From contig CAAEDK010000002.1 in the NCBI GenBank assembly GCA_900754605.1, positions 1 through 64,000 of the forward strand: 64,000 nucleotides of DNA, read 5' to 3'. Shown here piece after piece: positions 17,012 through 25,171 of the stretch. The translations under genes and the position numbers were made by a program. The stretch comes from an uncultured Oscillospiraceae bacterium. GTDB lineage: Bacteria; Bacillota_A; Clostridia; Oscillospirales; Oscillospiraceae. Below the pieces are notes generated by a model. It was not told the origin of the DNA and ran no database searches. It saw only the letters and a program-made list of their open reading frames with translations. Each line of letters begins with the position of its first letter. Position 1 is the first letter of the stretch.

Positions 17012-18187
17012 TCAGGCCGCCCGATAAGGCGGATATAATCGTTGTAGCCGCCGACATTCCCTTCGGACGACTTTCTTGAGATTGAACATGGTATTCGGCT
17101 GATAATACCGCTCCAATATTCGCTGACTGTTGCAATTACGGAGCTGCCCCAGTCTTGAGATCAGTCCGGACGCCCTTTTGAACGAGATGACCCGGTTCCG
17201 GTCTCTCCGGTGGTAGTAGGTGTGCAGCGCCCGCTTGAGCCGGAACAGGTTGTGCTTTCGGAGGATCGTGTACCCATGCCCGAAACGATAGCCCAACGCA
17301 GACGGGATTCTTGGCCGGCGGTGCCGCTGTTTCTTCTCGTGCAGGGTGTCGTGGGCTTTCGCCACCCTCGGCGTAAAGCCTACTCGGAAGATCTGCCAAT
17401 TTCCCTTCAACCGCAAGCCCACCTCGGCCAGCCATGCCCAGATGTCATCCAGCAGCCGCCTCAGCTTCCGCTTATTGGAGCCGAAGATGGTGAAGTTGTC
17501 CATCTGCCGCAGATAGTGGCTCACACCATATTGCTTTTGGTGGATCATCAGATCCAGCGGCTGGAGCAGCAGATGCAGGAACCATGCGGAGAAGAACGCG
17601 CCGATCAGGACTCCGTACTCCATCAGCGCGTCGCACAGCCAGAGCGTTTCCCGGTCCTTGAACAGACGTTTCAGCGCATGGATGACATACGGCGGGTCCA
17701 CCTCCACAAAGCAGTGGTGAATGTCGCACTCCGCGCAGTATTGGGTGCCCACTGGGTCATTCTTCATCCATTTCTTCAAAACCTTTACGCCATAGGAGTT
17801 GCCGCGCCCCGGCACGCTTGCGATGCAATACTTGTCCATGCTCCGCTTGATGTGCGGAATCATGGGCTGCACTACCGCGTGGTGGACATACTGGTCCGGC
17901 CACAAAAGCGGCTCATTGATATCCCGCCATTTCCCTTTGCCGCTGTCCGCGTTCCGGTCCCATTTCCGCCGTTGCAGGGGTTTATGCATATGCTCGTCTC
18001 CGGTCACCAGGTCTTCGATGAACTTGCGGAGTTTTACCACATATTCATCGATATGCTCCTCGATTTCCATGACCTTCTTATTTAAGCTGTAGTCGCCGTT
18101 GCGCCGGTGTCCCCGGTTGACATCCTGAATAGCCAGACGCAGGTTTTCATCGGAAATGATTTGTTGGTAAATTCTAACTCGTTTCAT
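17012..18187 (-). CDS. DGR-type reverse transcriptase with altered active site
   Basis: Reverse transcriptase of 391 residues. Motif A carries Asp155 (CAECDIHHCF), motif B is LIGAFFSAWFLHLLL at 194-208, and the segment after motif C (FGSNKRKLRRLLDDI ... LKGNWQIF) matches DGR and group II-like enzymes. The catalytic box usually reads YxDD, but here residues 228-231 are Gln-Met-Asp-Asn, and the motif B Ser-Gln is Ser-Ala. Codons CAG ATG GAC AAC confirm this. ATG 18187 has AGGAGG about 13 nt upstream. The template repeat lies 222 bp upstream and the target gene beyond it, a standard DGR layout. Confidence 0.85.
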   Translation of the reverse strand: MKRVRIYQQIISDENLRLAIQDVNRGHRRNGDYSLNKKVMEIEEHIDEYVVKLRKFIEDLVTGDEHMHKPLQRRKWDRNADSGKGKWRDINEPLLWPDQYVHHAVVQPMIPHIKRSMDKYCIASVPGRGNSYGVKVLKKWMKNDPVGTQYCAECDIHHCFVEVDPPYVIHALKRLFKDRETLWLCDALMEYGVLIGAFFSAWFLHLLLQPLDLMIHQKQYGVSHYLRQMDNFTIFGSNKRKLRRLLDDIWAWLAEVGLRLKGNWQIFRVGFTPRVAKAHDTLHEKKQRHRRPRIPSALGYRFGHGYTILRKHNLFRLKRALHTYYHRRDRNRVISFKRASGLISRLGQLRNCNSQRILERYYQPNTMFNLKKVVRRECRRLQRLYPPYRAA

Positions 18188-18408
18188 CAGGGATAGTGTT
18201 CCTCCTTGTAGCCTCACAACTGTTCCATCGCCGCGGGTGGTTCCGGGGCGGGACCCGGCCCGAAGTGTACTAAGCTGTGTCCTGACGGCTCATCTTCAGC
18301 AAGTGCTGCGCGGTCAACGATGCGTAATAGAAAGGGTGAGGAACCCTGACTACCAAAAGGAGGTTTAGCCATACCCGACAGGTCCTTCGACCTGCGTCTG
18401 CTTCAAGA

Positions 18409-18549
18409 AGGCGACAGCCGATGTTGGAGTTGGAGTTCGACGCGTTGTTGTAGTTCACGTAGAAAGGCCCGTGATTCTGGTTCTGGTTATAGTTACCGCC
18501 ATGGTGCAGGCACGGGTTACTACCGTTGAAATTCCAGTTATCCGGGACA
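18409..18549 (-). repeat. DGR template repeat (TR)
   Basis: 141-bp repeat matched by 18735-18875. On the minus strand it is rich in AAC codons, reading as an Asn-rich peptide such as NYNQNQNHGPFYVNYNNAS. It differs from the variable repeat at 17 positions, all at adenines of the coding strand (14 A to G, 3 A to T). It lies between the target gene and the reverse transcriptase. The frame that covers it is not a gene. The spacer 18188-18408 has no gene. Confidence 0.95.
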
Positions 18550-18706
18550 TCGTCTGCTGCAAAGTTGACCCCGCGCTTTCCCCTTACCAAAGGAAAAGCG
18601 GTTTATTAGAGCAAAATCGCTCCATTTTGAATTTTTATAAGGCGGAGGTTGGGGGAAGGGACTGCGGTCCCCTCACCCCAAACCCCCTCCTCCACAGGGG
18701 AATAAG
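18550..18706. other. spacer between target gene and template repeat
   Basis: No gene. It contains one copy of the dispersed CCATTTTGA motif (18622-18630) and an inverted repeat GGGAC tgcg GTCCC near 18658-18671 flanked by G-rich and C-rich tracts, a possible terminator or structural element of the DGR template RNA. Confidence 0.5.
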
Positions 18707-21445
18707 TCACGCCGCCTTCGGCGGGCGCTCCTGGAGGCGACAGCCGATGCCGGAGCTGGAGTACGACGCGTCGTTGAAGCTCACGTAGAAAGGCCCGTGA
18801 CTCTGGCCCTGGCTATAGCTACCGCCATGGCGCAGGCACGGGATACTACCGCTGAAACTCCAGCTATCCGGGACACAAGTTGTAGTACTGCCAGAGGATT
18901 CGGAGGGGTAAAGCGCCCACTCTAGACCGCTTTGAGTCGGGATGGCGAAATCGCTGGGGTAGCCGCTGGTTGGCTTGCCCACCAGAACCCCGTTGGCATT
19001 GTCACTGAACTGATTGGGATTCTTGATGACATTCAGGCCATTGGCATTGTAGTAGCACCCGTCCATCCAGTCGTACACGTTGTCCCACCAGCCCTCGATA
19101 TTCCGGTACTGGCAGAACCCATAGGAATTCCGGTTGACCGCCGTGGTTCCCGTGTGGTATTTCATGGCGTCCGTCTTTCCGTTGTTTTCCCTGGAGCCGC
19201 TGGCCGAACAGCCCAGGCCGATGCGCTCACCGTTCCAGTCCGCGAATTCCACCAGGAACAGCATATTCACATACCAGAACTGGGCAAAGTCCATCTGCCA
19301 GATGTTCGTCCCCAGATTGTGGATATTGGTGCGGGCAATGGAACGGGTGATGTTGACCATCTGCGCCTGATTGGTCTCCGATTTCCAGTTGGAGCCGCAG
19401 TGGTACCGGCCGATGTAGGAGTGATCCAGCTCGCCCAAGCCATCGCCCCGATCCATATTCACAGGGTCCACATGGAACCCCTCAACAGGGCCGTCCGCGA
19501 TTTGCAGCTTCAACTTCTTCCCCGTCTTGGTCCACTTGAACCAATACTTGGGCTCTTTCACCATCACACCACCGGTCCGGGTAACCTTGGTCATGTCCCT
19601 CCACGGGTACAGGTTGTCAAATGGGGAGGAGCCGGAGCCATTATTCACTGCCGGATTGGGGTCGCCGAACCCGGCCGCCCCGTCTGTGCGCTTGCCCTTG
19701 GTGGAGCCGCTGCTGGTCCAATCCCACTCCACGCCGTAGATGGTGACGAACTGAGCCTTGACCTGTATCTGCTTGTCCGCGCCGGCCAGATAGTTGTCCC
19801 CCTCTGCCACCTTGACGGTAATTGTGGTGGTGCCTGTGGTGTCCTTTACACTGTTCACCGTCACCTCCCCCGTGATCTGATTGACGCTGCTCACGGTAGC
19901 CACACTCTGACTGTTGGAGATGGCGGAGATCACGCCGTCCCCCTTCCGGGTCACCGTGAATTTGGCGCTTCGGGCACTGGTGTTCAGGGTCACAGCTGCG
20001 GGGCTTACCGTCACTACCTGGTCGCCCTTGGCGATGGACCAAGTCGCGGTCTTGCCGCCCACTTCGCCGTCCCACCACTGGTGGTTGGAGTCCGGTGTAA
20101 AGGTGGCGGTGTATCCCGTCCCGGCGTTGATTTGGGGCTCCACCGAAACGGTCATCTTATTGCTGTCATAATTGCTGTCCCAGGACGGGGTCTTGGGGTT
20201 GCCGTCGTACTTCGGCACCTCGCTCTGCTTGGGCACCGCCGCCAGGCTGGCCCGGCCAATGGTCCAGTTTACCGTCTTCTTCCCGGTGGTGCCGTCCGAC
20301 CACATGCCTTTCAGCAGGGTAAAGGTGGCGGTATGGGTGCCCGCGTTGGTCTGGGGCGTCACCGACACCGAGGAATTCTCCTGGTCAAAGTTGTTCCACT
20401 CCGGCGTCTGCGGCGCGCCCGTATAGACGGGAGAGCCCTTCTGTACCGGGATGGGTACGATAACGCTGGTGATGGTCCAGATGACCTCCTTGGCCCCGGT
20501 GGAGCCGTCCCACCACTTGTAGTTGGGCGTGGGGGTGAAGGTGGCGGTATAGTCCTTGGCATCTGTGCCGAACCGCTCCCCGCCGATGATCAGCTTGCTG
20601 GTGTCGTAGTTGTCCCAGGTGGGCGTCTGGGGCTTTCCGTTGGCCGCCAGCACATTGCTCTGCTTCGGCGGCGAAGCGATGACCGCCCGGTCGATGACCC
20701 AGCTTACGGTCGCCTCATTCTGCCCTCCGGGGAATACATAGCCATAGTCCAGAACAAACTTGGCGGAATAGGTGCCTGCATTGACGCCATTGGTTTCTCC
20801 GGAAATGGTCATCTTTCCGGTGCCATATCCGGTCCACGCCGGCGTCTTGGTCTCTCCGTCATAGGTCAGAACTCCATTTTGAACCGGGACGGCCACCTCG
20901 ATGGGGTTCACCGTCACCGTCAGGCTTGCGGTCTTGGTCACGCCCTCGTAGGCGTACTGGATCTGCACTGCCTGCTGCCCCAGTGCGGAGAACGCGTCCG
21001 GGGAGTGGGTGTATCCGGAGACTTCCTCCGAGGATTCGTCCGAATAAGTGGCTGTGACCACCATTCCGGCCGGATCAAAGGTCTCCAGATACTGGTATGT
21101 CATCTTTGTCGGGTTTGCCGTGATGGCGATGGACACCAGCACCTTCTTCACCGTCACGGGTACGCTGGCCGTCTTGGTGATCCGCCCCTCCGTGTAAGTA
21201 ATGGTCACCTCCGTGACCCCATCCGTCAGAACCTGAGGCGAAACGGTGTAGCCGGTCACGTCTGAAGTAAGACCATACCCATAGCCCGCCGTGACCACCA
21301 TGCCGGTCGGGTCAAAGGACTCCCCGGACTTATAGACCGTCTTGTTGGGCTGCTTGGTAATTGCCAGGGTCTCCAGCTTCAGAGTGCCGCCGCCACCGTT
21401 GCCGCCGGTCATGTTGAAAACCTTGCCGACGTTAGCGTTACTCAT
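18707..21445 (-). CDS. DGR target protein: Ig-repeat tail fibre with variable C-type-lectin-like tip
   Basis: Protein of 912 residues. A Gly-rich N-terminus is followed by two bacterial Ig-like domains (about 25-100 and 105-185, both with an FDPxGMVVTA motif), four related repeats of about 85 residues (to about 480), a further Big-like domain, and a C-terminal Trp/Cys-rich domain of the formylglycine-enzyme/C-type-lectin fold. The last 50 residues are the variable repeat (NWNFNG in the template is SWSFSG here). It starts by overlapping the upstream stop (ATGAGTAA). It probably forms the receptor-binding tip of the tail. Confidence 0.9.
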   Translation of the reverse strand: MSNANVGKVFNMTGGNGGGGTLKLETLAITKQPNKTVYKSGESFDPTGMVVTAGYGYGLTSDVTGYTVSPQVLTDGVTEVTITYTEGRITKTASVPVTVKKVLVSIAITANPTKMTYQYLETFDPAGMVVTATYSDESSEEVSGYTHSPDAFSALGQQAVQIQYAYEGVTKTASLTVTVNPIEVAVPVQNGVLTYDGETKTPAWTGYGTGKMTISGETNGVNAGTYSAKFVLDYGYVFPGGQNEATVSWVIDRAVIASPPKQSNVLAANGKPQTPTWDNYDTSKLIIGGERFGTDAKDYTATFTPTPNYKWWDGSTGAKEVIWTITSVIVPIPVQKGSPVYTGAPQTPEWNNFDQENSSVSVTPQTNAGTHTATFTLLKGMWSDGTTGKKTVNWTIGRASLAAVPKQSEVPKYDGNPKTPSWDSNYDSNKMTVSVEPQINAGTGYTATFTPDSNHQWWDGEVGGKTATWSIAKGDQVVTVSPAAVTLNTSARSAKFTVTRKGDGVISAISNSQSVATVSSVNQITGEVTVNSVKDTTGTTTITVKVAEGDNYLAGADKQIQVKAQFVTIYGVEWDWTSSGSTKGKRTDGAAGFGDPNPAVNNGSGSSPFDNLYPWRDMTKVTRTGGVMVKEPKYWFKWTKTGKKLKLQIADGPVEGFHVDPVNMDRGDGLGELDHSYIGRYHCGSNWKSETNQAQMVNITRSIARTNIHNLGTNIWQMDFAQFWYVNMLFLVEFADWNGERIGLGCSASGSRENNGKTDAMKYHTGTTAVNRNSYGFCQYRNIEGWWDNVYDWMDGCYYNANGLNVIKNPNQFSDNANGVLVGKPTSGYPSDFAIPTQSGLEWALYPSESSGSTTTCVPDSWSFSGSIPCLRHGGSYSQGQSHGPFYVSFNDASYSSSGIGCRLQERPPKAA
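18711..18727. other. hairpin just after the variable repeat
   Basis: CGCCGCC ttc GGCGGGCG, a GC-rich inverted repeat at the 3' end of the target gene, 8 bp beyond the variable repeat. Known DGRs carry a hairpin or cruciform at this position that promotes target recognition. Here it is encoded in the last codons of the target. Confidence 0.6.
18735..18875 (-). repeat. DGR variable repeat (VR)
   Basis: 141-bp partner of the template repeat, inside the 3' end of the target gene. All 17 differences coincide with template adenines. Invariant positions encode structural residues (HGPFYV, IGCRL), and variable ones encode mainly Ser, Gly, Phe and Tyr in place of Asn. Confidence 0.95.
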
Positions 21446-21827
21446 TGCTCTGCTCGACCTCCAGTCGCAAAATAGAAATCGTCAGGTTCTCCGTGGGGGT
21501 GACCTCGCACCGGAACGTGACCTGACCGTCCGTTGTAATGTTATCGGCTTTTACGCCGGTCTCGCTTGCCGCCATAAAGCAGTCCGCGTCGGCACACACA
21601 ATATACCAGTATTTTCCGTCAGCCAGGAGGAACTCGTCCTGCACAGTCTGAGCTCTGCCGCTCCAGTTCTCGGTCGGCAGAGTGACGGTGATACCGGTGT
21701 GCTGTGCGCTCTCCAGCAGAGGGATCATCGAGTCCAATAGTTCGTTGATGCGGATCAGGGTGTCCTGTTTCCCTCGCTCTGCCAGTGCCCGTAACTGCTC
21801 TATGGTGGTGAGTTGTTTCTCTGCCAT
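21438..21827 (-). CDS. tail-associated protein, N-terminus shared with next fibre gene
   Basis: Protein of 129 residues, not assigned to a family. Residues 6-18 (LTTIEQLRALAER) resemble the start of the neighbouring fibre (TTLDQLKMLAQR), so both may dock to the same tail part. The rest is beta-rich. GGAGCTC precedes ATG 21827. It ends overlapping the DGR target start and may be its chaperone or adaptor. Confidence 0.7.
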   Translation of the reverse strand: MAEKQLTTIEQLRALAERGKQDTLIRINELLDSMIPLLESAQHTGITVTLPTENWSGRAQTVQDEFLLADGKYWYIVCADADCFMAASETGVKADNITTDGQVTFRCEVTPTENLTISILRLEVEQSNE

Positions 21828-21901
21828 ATGAGAGCTCCTTTCGGGAAATATAAAAAAAAGGGGACGGGAATCTGCGCCCCCATCCCCCTTAACGGAGCCG
21901 T

Positions 21902-22894
21902 TTAAGGCTCCTCTTCAGTGGCGCCGAAGATCTCATCCAGCATGGACTGCACCTCGGTGTCCTCAGCCACAGCCATGCCGTCCAGCTTTGCCTTGTCCTC
22001 CTTGGACATCAGGCCGTCGGCCTCAGAAGTGGCCTTCTCATAGGTGGTGTCCTGACCGGGGATGCCCAGCTTGGTGATATCCTCCTTGGTCACGTCGTCG
22101 CCCAGCACCACATGGCCACTGGCGTCGCTGCCCACTTTCTTGAATCCGGCCTCTACGGCGGAGCCGGCGGGGTGGGTGTAGACCACGGTCTCCTGGCCGT
22201 TGATCTTGATGTTGCCATTGATCTCGGACTTCTCCACCTTGGTCGCGCCCTGGGCGATGCCGGCCATGGCGGCGGTGATCTTGCCCTCGATGGCGGCCAT
22301 CACGGTGGCGTAGTCGTCCTCCTCACCGCCGATACCGGCCGCGATCTCATTGAGCTTGGCGATGGCGGCGTTCATAGCGGAAGCGTCGTCCGGGTGTTCC
22401 TGAATCCAGGCGGCAATCTCAGTCAGGGTGTTCAGGGACTCCTGGGCGTCCTCGGGAATCAGCTGCTTGGTCAGCTCCTCGTTGGCGATGGTGCGGGCAC
22501 TCTTGCCGGCGTCGCTGCCGATCAGGGTGTCCACATCCGCCTTGGCGGCCTTGGCGGCCAGAACGGCAGTCAGGGCGGAGTCCAGGTCGGCCTCAGACAC
22601 CTGAGCCTTGTAGGCCAGGGCAGCCAGACCCTTAATAGCCACATCCTTGCCGTTGACGGAGAGTGTGCCGTTGGCGGTGCCGGTTGCGATCAGAATGTCC
22701 ACCATCTTTTCCGCGATGGACAGGGCGGTGCCGTTGACCTTGACGCCCTCCAGGACGTTGGCCTGGCCGCCCGCGCTCTCCAGCGTGTCCACTCGGTCGG
22801 ACAGGGCTGTCATCTTGGAGTCGACCTTACCGATCTCGCCCTTGGTGCGCTGGGCCAGCATCTTCAGCTGGTCAAGAGTAGTGTGCTTAGACAT
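21902..22894 (-). CDS. tail fibre-like protein
   Basis: Protein of 330 residues. A coiled-coil N-terminus (residues 5-40) is followed by an Ala-rich helical shaft, a segment with VYTHPAGSAVEAGFKKVGSD typical of phage fibres, and an acidic tail ending QSMLDEIFG. AGGAGG precedes ATG 22894. Gap 21828-21901 holds a purine-rich stretch only. Structural role inferred from position and composition. Confidence 0.75.
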   Translation of the reverse strand: MSKHTTLDQLKMLAQRTKGEIGKVDSKMTALSDRVDTLESAGGQANVLEGVKVNGTALSIAEKMVDILIATGTANGTLSVNGKDVAIKGLAALAYKAQVSEADLDSALTAVLAAKAAKADVDTLIGSDAGKSARTIANEELTKQLIPEDAQESLNTLTEIAAWIQEHPDDASAMNAAIAKLNEIAAGIGGEEDDYATVMAAIEGKITAAMAGIAQGATKVEKSEINGNIKINGQETVVYTHPAGSAVEAGFKKVGSDASGHVVLGDDVTKEDITKLGIPGQDTTYEKATSEADGLMSKEDKAKLDGMAVAEDTEVQSMLDEIFGATEEEP

Positions 22895-22921
22895 AGATAT
22901 GTCCTCCTTAAATATATTTGT

Positions 22922-23455
22922 TTACGGCTCGTCGCCGAAAACATCGTCAAGAACGTCCTCCACCTCTTCGTCGGTGGCCGTATTCCCCGGGTGCTCCGGG
23001 TCGTCCGGGGGCGTCCAGTCGGATGCGAACGCGTCGTCCAGGGCTGCGTCCACTTCCTCGTCCGTAGCCGTGTTCTCTCGGATGACTTCCAGAATCTGAG
23101 CCCGTATGTCTCCTCCGGAATGAGAGGGCGGAACCAGCTGGGCTGCATCGACAGCATACATGATGCGGCTGGTCAGGCACCATACGGTATCTTTTTGCTC
23201 CGCGCCCTTGACGCCGGACACGCCGATGTGAAGACTGACCCCCGCCTGCTTCAAACACTCGGCGGGGATGATACAACGGTCGTCCGTCAGCTTCACGGAC
23301 AGCTCCACGCTGCCGGCCTTGAAAATGGCCGTTTTTGTGTAGCCATCCCAGCTTTTATCAAAGAGGAACTCCACGATGTAGAGGGTTTCGGCGTTCTGCA
23401 CCAGGCTCTCATCCTTGAGCATATGGGCATAGGTTTCTTTGACTGCGATTTCCAC
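22922..23455 (-). CDS. tail protein with duplicated acidic C-terminal peptide
   Basis: Protein of 177 residues. The first 110 residues form a beta-rich domain; the C-terminus carries two copies of a TATDEEV-xx-xLDDxF peptide separated by a Pro-rich linker. The second GTG (23455) is preferred because AAGGAGG is well spaced there; the first GTG lies inside that ribosome site. Probably a small baseplate or fibre-attachment protein. Confidence 0.7.
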   Translation of the reverse strand: MEIAVKETYAHMLKDESLVQNAETLYIVEFLFDKSWDGYTKTAIFKAGSVELSVKLTDDRCIIPAECLKQAGVSLHIGVSGVKGAEQKDTVWCLTSRIMYAVDAAQLVPPSHSGGDIRAQILEVIRENTATDEEVDAALDDAFASDWTPPDDPEHPGNTATDEEVEDVLDDVFGDEP

Positions 23456-23468
23456 GGGCCGCACCTCC

Positions 23469-24776
23469 TTACTGAATAGCCCCGTTGCCGGACAGCTCGA
23501 ACCGGATGAGATGAACCGTCAGATCCATCGCCGGGTCGGTGTCGCAGGTAAACATGAGAAAGCCGGAGGCGGTGATGTCCTTTGGCTGCACGTTGCAGTC
23601 GATGAACTCCTCCTTGCAGGCCTCCTCCGCAGTGAGAAAATATTTGTGCGTGCCAAGCGCCAAAAGCCGGCTGTCGGCAACGGTGACGCTCCCGTCCTTC
23701 CACCCGTTCTTGGGGATGACCAGGTCAAAGGAGATGCCCAGCACGTCCCCCGCGCCCGTTCCGTTCCGGCCGTTGTAGACCGAGATGTTGTACGAGGACC
23801 CGTCTGTCAGATGCACGGTGTAAACGTCTGTGCTGCCGGGGGAGTGGTCGCCCTCGGTCAGCTGGATGTCCTCGATGCCCACGCCAATGGGGCCCTGCAG
23901 CTCGCAGCTGATTTTTGTGTCGTAGTATGCGCCCGTCTCCGCGTCCCAGATCCACCAGGTTCCATTTTGAGGCTTGGGCGGTTTCCCACTGTACTGTTCT
24001 GCCCTGGAAGCGCTCTCCGCGGCGTTTCCGGCGCTCTCTTCCGCGGCAGTCTTGGCCTGTTCCGCAGCCAGTTTGGCATTCTCGGCGTCCTCTTTGGCCT
24101 GCGCGGCGGAGAGGGCGTCGTCTTTGGCGCTCTCTTTGGCGGCCAGAGCCTCGCCACTTGCGGCCTCGGCGTCCTCCTTAGCCCCCAGCGCGGCGGTTTC
24201 CGACTCCTTGGCGTTGGTCTCGCTGAGCTTGGCTGCCGCCTTTGCCTCCTCGGCGGCCTCTTTGGCGGCTTGAGCAGCCTTCGCATTTGCCGCTGTCTGG
24301 CCGCCCAGAGTTTCTACCTCGTTCTTGACATTCTTGATCCGCTCCTCGGCGGCTTTTGCCTCGGCCGCGCTGAACGCGGCGGCATTCCTGAATTCTTCCG
24401 CCTCCCGGGCCTTCTGGATCGCCGCCTCCGCCGAATCAGCCGCATTGGTCTCCGACTCCTTAGCACGGCTTGCCGCATCGATGGCGTTGTCAGAATACTG
24501 TCCCGCCTGGGTCTCAGAGGCCTTGGCCCGTTCCTCGGATGTTTGGGCGTCTTTGGCGGAATCCAGGGCTTCCTCCGCCTTTTGAGTGGCGGTGGCCGCC
24601 TCAGTCTTGGCCTTCTCGGCGGAGGCGGTGGCAGAGTCCTTGGCCGTGGCCGCAAACTCCATCGCGCTGGAGGACTCCTTGTTCATAGCGGCCAGGGCGT
24701 CGTGGATGGACCCGCGCACCTCCTCGCCATATATAGCCTCCAGTATTTTCTTTAGATAACTGCTGATGTCGGCCAA
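23469..24776 (-). CDS. Ala-rich coiled-coil side tail fibre
   Basis: Protein of 435 residues. Residues about 35-270 are heptad-like repeats of SExxAxxSAxxA type, the long coiled-coil shaft of side tail fibres; the remaining 165 residues form a beta-rich head beginning at PQNGTWWIWDAETGAYYDT. TTG 24776 has GGGGTG upstream. It ends 13 bp before the start of the next gene. Confidence 0.8.
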   Translation of the reverse strand: MADISSYLKKILEAIYGEEVRGSIHDALAAMNKESSSAMEFAATAKDSATASAEKAKTEAATATQKAEEALDSAKDAQTSEERAKASETQAGQYSDNAIDAASRAKESETNAADSAEAAIQKAREAEEFRNAAAFSAAEAKAAEERIKNVKNEVETLGGQTAANAKAAQAAKEAAEEAKAAAKLSETNAKESETAALGAKEDAEAASGEALAAKESAKDDALSAAQAKEDAENAKLAAEQAKTAAEESAGNAAESASRAEQYSGKPPKPQNGTWWIWDAETGAYYDTKISCELQGPIGVGIEDIQLTEGDHSPGSTDVYTVHLTDGSSYNISVYNGRNGTGAGDVLGISFDLVIPKNGWKDGSVTVADSRLLALGTHKYFLTAEEACKEEFIDCNVQPKDITASGFLMFTCDTDPAMDLTVHLIRFELSGNGAIQ

Positions 24777-24792
24777 ATCAACTCACCCCTTC

Positions 24793-25164
24793 CTAATCCA
24801 CCAGCATCCAGTCAATCGCCAGAATCTCTTCCCCCGACAAATTTCCAACGGCGTCGTCATACTTCGCCATCATCAGCTCCACCTCATGCTCCATTTCATT
24901 GAACGGGGCCAGCTCGTCGCAGAACTGCTGAAAGTTGGGGGAATCCATCTTGAGCATATAGGTCGGCGCGCCCCTCTCATCCTTTCCCGCCTCGCCATAC
25001 TTCTCAATGAGGCTTAGCCGAATCGTGTCAAATTCCACGATGGAATTGGAGAGAAAGCGGTAATTCCGAGCGGCCACATATCCGATCTTGTCCCGCCGGG
25101 CAAGCAGGGGCTTGAGCGACTTCAGATATACGAGCACTTCGGAATTTTTCAATTTTTTCTTCAT
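24793..25164 (-). CDS. small phage protein of the tail-tip operon
   Basis: Protein of 123 residues, helical and charged, family not recognised. ATG 25164 is chosen because it follows the stop of the tail-associated gene by 7 nt and GGAG lies upstream; the longer frame overlaps that gene in another phase and is a shadow. Confidence 0.7.
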   Translation of the reverse strand: MKKKLKNSEVLVYLKSLKPLLARRDKIGYVAARNYRFLSNSIVEFDTIRLSLIEKYGEAGKDERGAPTYMLKMDSPNFQQFCDELAPFNEMEHEVELMMAKYDDAVGNLSGEEILAIDWMLVD

Positions 25165-25171
25165 AACGGCA

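Noticed and set aside
18270..18590. 106-codon frame containing the Asn-rich peptide
   Set aside because: It is the DGR template repeat read as protein; no ribosome site, and the N-rich codons are mutagenesis targets rather than a product.
18932..21265. 777-codon plus-strand frame opposite the DGR target
   Set aside because: Mirror of the target gene codon pattern, no ribosome site, no recognisable domain.
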